Source of the DNA: Alphaproteobacteria bacterium
Lineage (GTDB): Bacteria > Pseudomonadota > Alphaproteobacteria > UBA8366 > GCA-2717185
Assembly (NCBI GenBank): GCA_040905865.1
Contig: JBBDQU010000053.1
Location: forward strand, 1-64,000
Direction: 5' to 3'
Length of the DNA stretch: 64,000 nucleotides
The translations under genes were made by a program, and so were the position numbers. Positions within the stretch are counted from its first letter, which is position 1. The number at the start of each line of letters is the position of its first letter. Positions 8,519 through 16,074 of this stretch are shown piece after piece. The notes beneath the pieces are model-generated. The model was not told where the DNA came from and did no database searches. It worked only from the letters and a program-made list of their open reading frames with translations.

Positions 8519-8584
8519 TCCTGCGTCGATGCAATGGGCGCCAAGGCTGTTGACCGGGGGCCGGGCGCCGCTTAACCCGTTGTC

Positions 8585-9919
8585 ATGGGAATAGTCTGGA
8601 TCGTGGCGATAGCCGTTGCCGCCCTGCTTGCAGGGAACCCGGCCACATGGCATGAAGACCCGGACATCGGCGCGGTTCAGTCCATGTATCGGGACGGCGT
8701 ACCGCATACCGACCGCCGCGGACGCCCGCTGAACGCTTTTGACCCGGACCGGTCGTTTTTTCCAATCGGTATTTACCACGGCGTCGCGGGGGATTTTCGC
8801 GGCCGACAATACGACCTGTCCGTGGCGCGCGAAGCCGGTTTCAACGCCGTGCATATGTGGGAGGGCCAGTCGCTGGAAACCGCCCTCGCTGCCGCGGCGG
8901 AGCACGGATTGCAGCTTGTCTATCACTACCCGAAGGATGCTGAAGTCCGGCGCTGGCGCGATCATCCGGGTCTGCTGGCCTGGTATCTGGACGAAGACCC
9001 GTCGATCCGCGTGTGGGATCCGGAATGGGACCGGCGGCTGGGGGCGTTTCAGACCCGCAAGGCAATGCTTCACGAGATGGACCCCGGCAGGCCTGTCCTG
9101 GCGCTGGATGGCCCGTTCATCGATCCGCCACACCGCGAGCGATGGTTGGCCTGGAACGCGGCGGGTGACATTTCCGCGCACTGGAATTATCCGATCCGGA
9201 CCGGCGGCGTCACATCCCTGACCGGCCGGCGCGGGATTCCGGAAAGCGTAACCACGGCGGTCCGCCTGAACGGTGAGAAAAAGCCGGTCTGGCTGGTGAT
9301 CCAGGCTTTTGGAAGCGAGCACCTGGGATGGCGGATGCCGTCCTCCAAGGAATTGCGTGCGATGGTGTTTGCCGGCCTCGTGCATGGGGCGACGGGCATC
9401 TTTTATTTTGCCCTCGACAGTTTCGTGACCCGGGATGGGCAGGTGGCCGGCGTCGCGCCCTGGGCCGAGGAAACCTATGGCCCCTCACCGGATTATGACG
9501 GGGACGGGCGATATCCGCTCGTGGTGTCTTCGGGCGACGCCGATGCCAGCCGCGCGTTATGGCGGACGATCGCCGCGCTGAATCGGGAAATCGCCGAACT
9601 GGCGCCAGCCCTGCTGTCGCCGACCGCGCGTCTGGATCATTCGGTTCGCGTGAATCGTGAAGGCGCGCCGGTGCGAACGCTGCTGAAACGGCGCGGCGAT
9701 GAATTGACGCTGATCGCCGTGAATGTCGAACCGGCGCCCGTCGAGCTGGAAGTCGGCTTTGAAGCCGGCACCCTGCCGTCGGCGCTGTCTGCCGGCACCC
9801 TGCCGTCGGCGCTGTCTGCCGGCAGTCCGGGGCGGATGTCGGCAGACAGCGGGGTGCTGCGCGACCGTCTGGAAGGCTTTGACGCCAGGGTCTATCGGCT
9901 GCGGCTGCGCCGGCCTTAG
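8585..9919 (+). CDS. Exported glycoside-hydrolase-like (TIM-barrel) protein
   Basis: A 444-residue protein with an N-terminal hydrophobic segment acting as signal or anchor (residues 3-18). Its middle looks like a TIM-barrel glycosidase: FFPIGIYHG near residue 60, REAGFNAVHMWEG (strand-helix), LQLVYHYP, a GLLAWYLDEDP segment with acidic residues at a strand end, and GATGIFYFALDSF. The C-terminal 100 residues form a likely beta-sandwich (LTLIAVNVEPAPVELEV). This layout recalls beta-galactosidase- or beta-mannanase-like proteins, but I cannot place it in a numbered family. Near residues 395-413 an exact in-frame duplication repeats AGTLPSALS. It is followed, convergently, by a short anchored protein. 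Possible role in exopolysaccharide processing. Confidence 0.6.
   Translation: MGIVWIVAIAVAALLAGNPATWHEDPDIGAVQSMYRDGVPHTDRRGRPLNAFDPDRSFFPIGIYHGVAGDFRGRQYDLSVAREAGFNAVHMWEGQSLETALAAAAEHGLQLVYHYPKDAEVRRWRDHPGLLAWYLDEDPSIRVWDPEWDRRLGAFQTRKAMLHEMDPGRPVLALDGPFIDPPHRERWLAWNAAGDISAHWNYPIRTGGVTSLTGRRGIPESVTTAVRLNGEKKPVWLVIQAFGSEHLGWRMPSSKELRAMVFAGLVHGATGIFYFALDSFVTRDGQVAGVAPWAEETYGPSPDYDGDGRYPLVVSSGDADASRALWRTIAALNREIAELAPALLSPTARLDHSVRVNREGAPVRTLLKRRGDELTLIAVNVEPAPVELEVGFEAGTLPSALSAGTLPSALSAGSPGRMSADSGVLRDRLEGFDARVYRLRLRRP
9769..9822 (+). repeat. 27-bp exact tandem duplication inside the GH-like gene
   Basis: Two head-to-tail 27-base copies (each encoding AGTLPSALS in phase) sit near the 3' end of the gene. 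They are followed by a third, diverged start of the unit. The duplication keeps the frame, so it is probably a recent replication slippage in a linker. Confidence 0.85.
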
Positions 9920-9929
9920 TGCCCGCCAC

Positions 9930-10247
9930 TCATTGTCCCCAGCGGCGCCCCTCTTTTCGTCCATGCCGGTCATAATGTTCCCGGGCGCCGAGAATGCCCA
10001 TCTTCCCGTTCCGGCCAAAATAACTGTCCGCGGCGACATCGGGATTACGCAGCCAGTATGCCTCGGCGAGCATCCGGATCTCTTCTGAACTGTGCTGCGA
10101 TGTCGCGTAATGGGCCAGCAGGTCCTGTTGCGCACGGAAATCCGGATTCATGACCGGCGAATGGTAAATTCCGTAGCCGTAAACCGCGAAGGCGACCGTC
10201 AGGCCGAGGATCGCCAGTGCATAGCGGCGGCTTTTGGAAAAGGTCAC
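9930..10247 (-). CDS. Small membrane-anchored protein with NPDVA/HYxxxGxxEGR motif
   Basis: A 105-residue protein: an N-terminal membrane segment (YALAILGLTVAFAVYGYGIY) followed by a soluble region. Its end reads YWLRNPDVAADSYFG, then GAREHYDRHGRKEGR. The NPDVA...HYxxxGxxEGR pattern recurs in many exported alphaproteobacterial proteins and polysaccharide enzymes. Its function is not known to me. The GTG start at 10247 is chosen because GGGAG lies eight bases before it, right across the stop codon of the sulfatase-like gene. An ATG at 10280 would overlap that gene by 28 bases. It is the last gene of the VanZ-like / sulfatase-like operon. Confidence 0.65.
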   Translation of the reverse strand: MTFSKSRRYALAILGLTVAFAVYGYGIYHSPVMNPDFRAQQDLLAHYATSQHSSEEIRMLAEAYWLRNPDVAADSYFGRNGKMGILGAREHYDRHGRKEGRRWGQ

Positions 10248-10252
10248 GATCG

Positions 10253-11860
10253 TTACTCCCGAACCCGGATTGTCAGCCACGGGGTCCAGACGTCGCCCTG
10301 GCCCGCGGGGCCGAGTCGCAGGCGGAATACGCCATACGGCACGATGTAGCGGTTCCAGTATTCCCGGCTGATCGGGCCGAAATCATGGGTCAGGCCGGTG
10401 ACAGCGATTTCACCTTCGAGAGCCAGGGCGCCTTCACCTGCACGGTACTGCATACGGTAATCGGCATTTTCCGGTCCGCGCCAGCGAAGCTGCAGCGGCG
10501 AGGGCAGGTCGGTATAGGATACGGACGCGCTGGATGGCGGGAATATCCATTGGGGTGGTTCAATTGCCGTACCATCGGTCGTGTTCGACTTGTTTGTCCG
10601 GGCAATCCGCAGCGCGACGATATCCGGCATAAGCGATTGCATCATGTCCCGGACGCGGCCGGGTTCCGCCGCCGCCAGATCGTTGCGTTCGCCGGGGTCA
10701 TTGGAGAGATCGTACAGCGACGTTCGGATAATCGTGGCGGGCGTTTCGAAGTCGACATGCAGTTTCCAGTCGCCCTCGACGCGCGCGGCGACAAAACGGG
10801 TGACACGATCCGGGTCCGGTTCAGCGAATCCGGCGCGGCTGGTAACTGCGTTCCATGCCCGTTTCTCCGGCAGGGAAAACATATCGCCTCCGTCGAGCGG
10901 CATCGGAGAGTCCCGCTGTAGCCGCGCCAGTATCGTCGGCATGATATCGAGATGGCTGGTTGGCGCGTCAATCACCCGGGGCGGGTCCGGCGAAACCGAC
11001 GGCGGAAGCCAGACGAAAAGCGGTACATGGGTAATTTCGTCATGCAGATGCCCGGTCCGCGTGGTCGATGCGTGGCCGACCGATCCGCGTTCGAGGAGTT
11101 CCTCGCCGTGGTCGGTTGTGACAATCAGGATCGTCCGGTCGCGTAATCCGCTGGCGTTGAAGAAGGTCCAGAATTCGCCAAACCAGGTATCGAAGGTTTT
11201 GAACTGCGCGCGGTAAAGCGGCTCGATCCAGCGAATGTCTTCGGGGGAAAACGCCACGGAATCATGCGGTATGGCGGGACTTTCCTGCACGATGGTCATA
11301 CGGGCGGCGGTCGCTGCATCACCGGGAGTCGCGACATCGGCGAAGGGCTCATAGGGCAGGTGGGTTTCCAGGTAATGATACCAGAGGAATAAGGGCCTGG
11401 ACGTGCGGGCTTCCGCGGCGAGCCAGGGGATCATCGCCGTTCCGGGCTCGACCTCCAGGCCCAGGTTCCGGAAACCGTCGATCAGCATGAAGGGCTGGAT
11501 GCCTGCCACGCGCCACCCGGCCTCGGCCAGCTGGTCGAGCGGGGTGTCCCAGGCAGCGGGAATCGACGAATCCCGGCTGTGTATGCCATGCCGAAACGCG
11601 GACAGGCCGGTCAGGATCGATACGATATTCGCGCCGGTCCATGCCGAAGCGGCGCGATGCCGGGTGAACCGGGTTCCCTGCTCCGCCGCCCGCCACAGGT
11701 TCGGGGTCGTTTCGGTGGAGAAAGCCGCGTAACGCGCACTTTCGACGGTCAGCACGACAACATGATAGCGCGCCGCCCTGTGCATTTCCCAAAGGGCCAC
11801 GGCAAGCCCGGCCGAAAGCGCAATCAGTGCGAGGCTAATGAAAACGGAGCGTCGGTACAT
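10253..11860 (-). CDS. Sulfatase-like / alkaline-phosphatase-superfamily hydrolase, membrane anchored
   Basis: A 535-residue protein with an N-terminal membrane helix (residues 5-25) and a periplasmic alkaline-phosphatase fold. Metal motifs are seen in VVLTVESAR near residue 37 (Glu where Asp is usual) and TTDHGEELLERGSVGH. The nucleophile region reads ASAWTGANIVSILTGLSAFRHG, so the CxPSR of true sulfatases is missing and a Thr or Ser may serve, as in phosphoglycerol or phosphoethanolamine transferases. The last ~100 residues form an added beta-rich domain. The gene overlaps the upstream VanZ-like gene by 26 bases (start at 11860). Likely acts on a surface polymer; substrate not readable. Confidence 0.7.
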   Translation of the reverse strand: MYRRSVFISLALIALSAGLAVALWEMHRAARYHVVVLTVESARYAAFSTETTPNLWRAAEQGTRFTRHRAASAWTGANIVSILTGLSAFRHGIHSRDSSIPAAWDTPLDQLAEAGWRVAGIQPFMLIDGFRNLGLEVEPGTAMIPWLAAEARTSRPLFLWYHYLETHLPYEPFADVATPGDAATAARMTIVQESPAIPHDSVAFSPEDIRWIEPLYRAQFKTFDTWFGEFWTFFNASGLRDRTILIVTTDHGEELLERGSVGHASTTRTGHLHDEITHVPLFVWLPPSVSPDPPRVIDAPTSHLDIMPTILARLQRDSPMPLDGGDMFSLPEKRAWNAVTSRAGFAEPDPDRVTRFVAARVEGDWKLHVDFETPATIIRTSLYDLSNDPGERNDLAAAEPGRVRDMMQSLMPDIVALRIARTNKSNTTDGTAIEPPQWIFPPSSASVSYTDLPSPLQLRWRGPENADYRMQYRAGEGALALEGEIAVTGLTHDFGPISREYWNRYIVPYGVFRLRLGPAGQGDVWTPWLTIRVRE

Positions 11861-12671
11861 GGCTTGCGAGCGGATACAGCAATAGGGAGAAAGCGGCAAA
11901 GGCGAAGACGCGGAAGGAAAGCGATCCGGCGAAACTGGCCGGCGCCAGCAGGGCGGTGCACAGACCGGCGGCGAGCAGGGGAAGTGCTGTCCAGGCGGGA
12001 ATGAACTGGTCGCGATACCCTTCGAGGGGCAGCACAAGGAGCCCGGCGCCAGCGACAATCGTCAGGATCGCGATGGTTCCCGACCGGTCCGGGTGCGCTG
12101 CCGAGGCGCCGGAAGGGTCCTTTCCCGGCGGCACAAAGGCGCCGGCAATCAGGGCGCCGGAAACGGCGCCAAGGATGTTGATGCCGATATCGCGAACGCC
12201 GAATGTCCGGTCCGGATGGAAGCCCTGCAGGAGTTCATCATGAATGCCGTAAAGCGTCCCCATGACAGCCGCGGCAAGGCACAGATAACGTCCGCGCGGA
12301 AGGTCGCGCGAAAGGGCACTATATAGGAGGAGAGCCAGAACCAGGTATTGCGCGACATGTATTCGCTTCGCCGGGAATTCGGGGTCGGTTGACAGCAGCG
12401 CCACAATTGCGACGGCCGCACCCAGGACAAAAAAGCGCCAATCGAAGACGGGTTTCCTGAATTTGGCGGCAAGGATGGATAGCAGGACAGCGGCGAGCGC
12501 CAGATAGGGCAGGTAGGCGGCCGTTTCGCGCCCGACCCACTGTCCAAGCCACGACCAGACGGCGAACGAACTCGCGTAGGCGGTAACCAGCGCCACGCAT
12601 AATAAATGCCATGCCAGCGCGGCGCGGCGGTGCGAAAAAAGCCCTTCTTCGCCGAATGTGAATCGGTCCAT
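11835..12671 (-). CDS. VanZ-like integral membrane protein
   Basis: A 278-residue protein with about eight hydrophobic helices. The VanZ-like signature appears in the middle: KRIHVAQYLVLALLLY, then GIHDELLQGFHPDRTFGVRDIGINILG (His-Asp-Glu, Gln, Arg, Asp, Asn), as in VanZ and phosphotransbutyrylase-linked families. The rest (C-terminal ~70 residues, three helices) is extra. VanZ-like proteins affect the cell surface and glycopeptide tolerance, but their chemistry is not settled. I chose the ATG at 12671 because the longer frame has Arg-rich non-family sequence. It is the first gene of a minus-strand run with the sulfatase-like gene (26-base overlap). Confidence 0.65.
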   Translation of the reverse strand: MDRFTFGEEGLFSHRRAALAWHLLCVALVTAYASSFAVWSWLGQWVGRETAAYLPYLALAAVLLSILAAKFRKPVFDWRFFVLGAAVAIVALLSTDPEFPAKRIHVAQYLVLALLLYSALSRDLPRGRYLCLAAAVMGTLYGIHDELLQGFHPDRTFGVRDIGINILGAVSGALIAGAFVPPGKDPSGASAAHPDRSGTIAILTIVAGAGLLVLPLEGYRDQFIPAWTALPLLAAGLCTALLAPASFAGSLSFRVFAFAAFSLLLYPLASHVPTLRFH

Positions 12672-12845
12672 GATGACGATATTCCTGAGCCGCCAACCGG
12701 CGCGACATGTCTTGCCGATGCGCGTCAGAATACAGGAAGGCGCCTGCATGGCGAAATGAAGTCGCGAGTGACCAGGATTACCGGAACCTTCTCCATATAC
12801 AATGGCGGTTGGCCGGCGATTAACGGCAGGTGTGACTAAGGCGCA

Positions 12846-13823
12846 ATGACAGCATCCAACAATCCGCCACGCTCCCGGCGCAATACGAAACTTCGGACCG
12901 GACTTACGATTGTTTCGATCATCGTTGTTGGCGCCGGCATTGGCTGGGCTGCGGCAAAGTACCTGACCTCCCCGGGACTTGAACCGGAATCCGCCGCGCT
13001 TGTGCTGCCCCGGCGTGAAGCCGTTGTTCCCGCGGTTCCGGCGGACATGGCGGCGAAAGAAGATGCGGGCGCCTCAAAGCAGCCGGAACAGGCCCCCGCT
13101 GTAATGCTCGTCGGCTCCTACGGACAGGAGCAATCCTACCCGATTGATGAATGGACGCTGGGGACGGCGCCGTCAGGATTTATTGACAGCGCCAGTGTGA
13201 ACGGGCGAGCGCTTGGGCCGGAGGCGGGCATGCCGCCGCTGCGGGGCCGTGATGTTCTGGAACTCTCCGGATGGGCGGGCGATGTTTCGATCGGATTGCG
13301 GTATCCGTATGTTCTGATCAGCGCCTGTGGCCGGATCCTGGCGCATGCCGCCGTGAACCTGCAACGCCCGGACGTCGCGAACGCCGTGCATGAAAACCTC
13401 CGCCTCTCGGGCTGGCGGGTGACGATTGCCGCCGCGCATCTGCCGCAATGCAAGGGCGGGGCGCTGCGCGCCTGGGGTGTTGCTCCGGGAGATCGAAAGC
13501 TGCTTCTCCCGCTGAACCGGCATGTCGCCCTGAGTGACACGGCGATTGAGCTGGACAGGGACGCGCGATTCGCTGCGGCCGAACCGCCGCTGCACGCTGC
13601 CGATATGCCGCCGATTGCACCCGTTATCCTGAATGTCCGGGCAAAAGTCCTGAACATGCGGCGCTGCGCCAAGGCTGAATGCGCCGTTACCGGCCAGTTG
13701 GCCCAGGGAACGTGGAACGTTCTGGAACTCGGCGGGACCGTGGATTGGATGCTTGTCGCGCTGCCGGGGCGCGCGGGCTGGATTTCCAGGCAAGACGCGG
13801 AAATCACCCAAAATCAGCGATAG
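12846..13823 (+). CDS. Anchored protein with C-terminal SH3-like domain
   Basis: A 325-residue protein: a basic N-terminus, one membrane segment (residues 18-38), a Pro/Ala-rich linker to about residue 90, and a central beta-rich domain with conserved-looking Cys at about residues 158 and 199. The last 60 residues look like a bacterial SH3 domain (VLNMRRCAKAECAVTGQL, then WMLVALPGRAGWIS). Such domains bind peptidoglycan or peptides, so it is probably a periplasmic, membrane-tethered envelope protein. It is divergent from the VanZ-like operon (about 170 bases between) and its stop overlaps the next, convergent gene by ten bases. No family name recognised for the central part. Confidence 0.6.
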   Translation: MTASNNPPRSRRNTKLRTGLTIVSIIVVGAGIGWAAAKYLTSPGLEPESAALVLPRREAVVPAVPADMAAKEDAGASKQPEQAPAVMLVGSYGQEQSYPIDEWTLGTAPSGFIDSASVNGRALGPEAGMPPLRGRDVLELSGWAGDVSIGLRYPYVLISACGRILAHAAVNLQRPDVANAVHENLRLSGWRVTIAAAHLPQCKGGALRAWGVAPGDRKLLLPLNRHVALSDTAIELDRDARFAAAEPPLHAADMPPIAPVILNVRAKVLNMRRCAKAECAVTGQLAQGTWNVLELGGTVDWMLVALPGRAGWISRQDAEITQNQR

Positions 13824-14680
13824 ACGTAGCCGCGCAGCAGCGCCGCCCATTTTTCCGTCCAGCAGCAATCGTGGTCCGCACCCGGCACGTTTATGACAGT
13901 AATGCGGGAAGTGTCGCCCGACCGGTCGAGGAACGACCCGGAAATGGCGGCCGGCACCACATCGTCATCGCTACCGACGAAATGTACCTGGGGAATGGCA
14001 GATACTGCCTGCGCCACATCGACAGCATCCAGTGACCCGAATAGCGGCGTATCGCGATGCAGCCTTGTCCAGGCGCCGTGATCCAGGTTGCCGGCAACCG
14101 TGACGACGCGCGTGACATCACGGCGCTGCCCGGCGACAAGGACGGCCAGGTTGCCGCCGCCGGAGTAGCCGAAAAGGGAAATTTGCCGCGCGCCGGATTC
14201 ACGCTTGGCCTGGTCAATCGCCGCATTGAGCGAGTCGACGACTTCCGGCGCATACCGGTGGGATGTCCAGTACGCAGGGTCGCAGCGCGTCAGTTCCGCC
14301 TGCGTCGCGTACTGGCAGGGACGCGCGAGATAGAGCCGGTTGGGGGTAGGGTCCTGAACGGCCAGTTGCAGGGTCAACGGTGTATCGGGGGTCGGGTCGC
14401 TGGACCGGATACTGCGGGAGACCCAGGCAACGCCATCTCCTTCGATATAAACGGCCAGGTCGGGCTGGTTTTTGTTATAGGCCGGATGGAAGGTCCTGAG
14501 CACAAACTGGCCGGCGACAATTTGTGCCGGTCGCCAGCCGTGATCATTCGCGACCGCCATGGCCCGTTCCTCGCGGCTTTGCAGAAGAGCAACCGAGTTG
14601 CAGGCGTTGAGGGAAAGCAGGAGCCCGACGCAAAGTAAAAGGGCTGCCGAATTCACGACAGCCCTAATCCTGTTACGCAT
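13814..14680 (-). CDS. Alpha/beta-hydrolase lipoprotein
   Basis: A 288-residue lipoprotein. The signal peptide ends in the lipobox LNAC near residue 27. The catalytic nucleophile sits in the elbow GYSGGG (Ser near residue 172). An Asp in the GSDDDVVP segment and the His in GADHDCCW complete a plausible triad. It is probably a periplasmic serine hydrolase or esterase of the AB_hydrolase type. The paired Cys (CDPAYW; DCCW) may form disulfides. The gene follows the autotransporter gene on the same strand with 13 bases between, suggesting co-transcription. Confidence 0.7.
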   Translation of the reverse strand: MRNRIRAVVNSAALLLCVGLLLSLNACNSVALLQSREERAMAVANDHGWRPAQIVAGQFVLRTFHPAYNKNQPDLAVYIEGDGVAWVSRSIRSSDPTPDTPLTLQLAVQDPTPNRLYLARPCQYATQAELTRCDPAYWTSHRYAPEVVDSLNAAIDQAKRESGARQISLFGYSGGGNLAVLVAGQRRDVTRVVTVAGNLDHGAWTRLHRDTPLFGSLDAVDVAQAVSAIPQVHFVGSDDDVVPAAISGSFLDRSGDTSRITVINVPGADHDCCWTEKWAALLRGYVYR

Positions 14681-14693
14681 CTTGCGAAGGTGA

Positions 14694-15758
14694 CTAGAAC
14701 TTTACGCGTACCCGGCCGCTGACGGAGTAGAGACTCAAGTCGTCGCGACCTTCGGTGGAGGTTGCGGTAAGCGTGCCGCTGACCGAGTCGGAGATGTCGA
14801 AATTCACGCCACCGCCGACCACGTAGCCGGTCGTATCTTCAGACGGGCTGGCTAGGCCGCCGCCGAGCACCGGCGTGCTGGGCGCCCAGAACTCGTGCTG
14901 GACCTGTGCCGTCAGGAAGGGCTGAACCTTGCCGAAGTCGTAACCGACAGTGCCGCCGAGCCGTCCCTGGCCGATCGAAATATCGTTTTCGCCAACGAAG
15001 GTCCCGTTGGATTCGGTGTAGGAATCCTGACTTTCATTGATGTAGAGGAAGCCGACCGAACCGTTCATGAACACCTTGTTAACCGAGTGGCCGATGTTCA
15101 GGTTACCGCCGGCGGTATAGCGCCGGGCGTCGAACTGGCCGGTCACCGTGCCGTTCGTGCGGGTCGTGTCCGTATCAAGCCGGGTGTAGCTGCCGTTGAC
15201 GTCCGCGGAAATATTTTTGGTCAGCTTGAACACCGCGTACGGCGCCACGCCAACACCTGACGTTTCGATTGTACCTGTATTGAAGGTCGTGTCGATGTCG
15301 ACATCTTCGTAGCTCAGCGCGACACCGGCAACGACCCGCTCCGTCAGGCGATAATCCACACCGCCGACAAATGCGGCAACGTCACCATCGAACGCGGTAT
15401 TGATGAAATCGTTTTCGATATCGGAGTAACTGCCAAGCAGCCAGACGCCCATTTTCTTTTCGCCGGCGCCTGCGGACCGCCCGCGATTGCCGCCTTCGAA
15501 ATAGCGCGTGACCGGCAGAGCGGATGTTGACGTGCCAGACGGGCCGAAAAGTCCGCCGCCGCCAGCATCACCTGTGAAGCCGCCGCCGCCGATGCCGGAT
15601 GCCAGCGTCGACGCGACCTGCGACGTTACCTGCTGGCTGATCTGGGCGCCGACAACCTCGCCTGCCGGTTCGTCATACTGCGCGGATGCCGAAAAGGCTG
15701 ACGCAGCCAGTATCGCAATGCCCAAAGCCGTTCTTTTGAAAAGCTGCGTAACCGTCAT
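14694..15758 (-). CDS. Autotransporter-type outer-membrane beta-barrel protein without passenger
   Basis: A 354-residue protein with a cleaved signal peptide (ends ASAQ near residue 26) and a short Gly/Ser-rich stretch. From about residue 100 to the end is an autotransporter beta-domain with alternating amphipathic strands (MGVWLLGSYSDIEND, VGGVDYRLTERVVAGVALSYE, VAPYAVFKLTKNISADVNGSYT) and the C-terminal aromatic RVRVKF recognised by the BAM machinery. The usual long secreted passenger is absent, so it may be a stand-alone barrel like those of small surface proteins. Composition is slightly less GC-rich and more Thr/Asn-rich than its neighbours, normal for barrels. It leads a two-gene transcript with the hydrolase lipoprotein. 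Confidence 0.8.
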   Translation of the reverse strand: MTVTQLFKRTALGIAILAASAFSASAQYDEPAGEVVGAQISQQVTSQVASTLASGIGGGGFTGDAGGGGLFGPSGTSTSALPVTRYFEGGNRGRSAGAGEKKMGVWLLGSYSDIENDFINTAFDGDVAAFVGGVDYRLTERVVAGVALSYEDVDIDTTFNTGTIETSGVGVAPYAVFKLTKNISADVNGSYTRLDTDTTRTNGTVTGQFDARRYTAGGNLNIGHSVNKVFMNGSVGFLYINESQDSYTESNGTFVGENDISIGQGRLGGTVGYDFGKVQPFLTAQVQHEFWAPSTPVLGGGLASPSEDTTGYVVGGGVNFDISDSVSGTLTATSTEGRDDLSLYSVSGRVRVKF

Positions 15759-16074
15759 CGTGCTGCGTCCTTCAAATACCGATACTTCACAAATTGAGAT
15801 GCTTCATTGATGTAACCTAAGGCGCGGGCGACGCATCTTATCCGGATATTTGACATCAACCGTTTAACAAGTCCCTAAAACACATCAATGACGAAGGCAG
15901 AAAATTGCCGAACGTAGGAATTTTTAACAAATGTCTCCGACCCTGAGAAGCGCTTTTCGCCTATTGAAGGGCGTTTTCGCTGCATGGAATACCCGTTTAA
16001 TTGCCGGTGTGATAATTCTGCAACGTCACGGATTGTTTACATCGGACTATGGCATATCCAGACCTGGGTCTGAC
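15759..16074. other. Intergenic region, AT-richer, promoter side of the autotransporter gene
   Basis: 316 bases without a gene. It contains the upstream region of the minus-strand autotransporter gene and the end of the O-antigen ligase gene. TTGACA occurs at 15850-15855 on the plus strand but has no matching -10 box at the right distance. AT-rich stretches are present but I see no RNA gene or clear operator. Confidence 0.5.
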
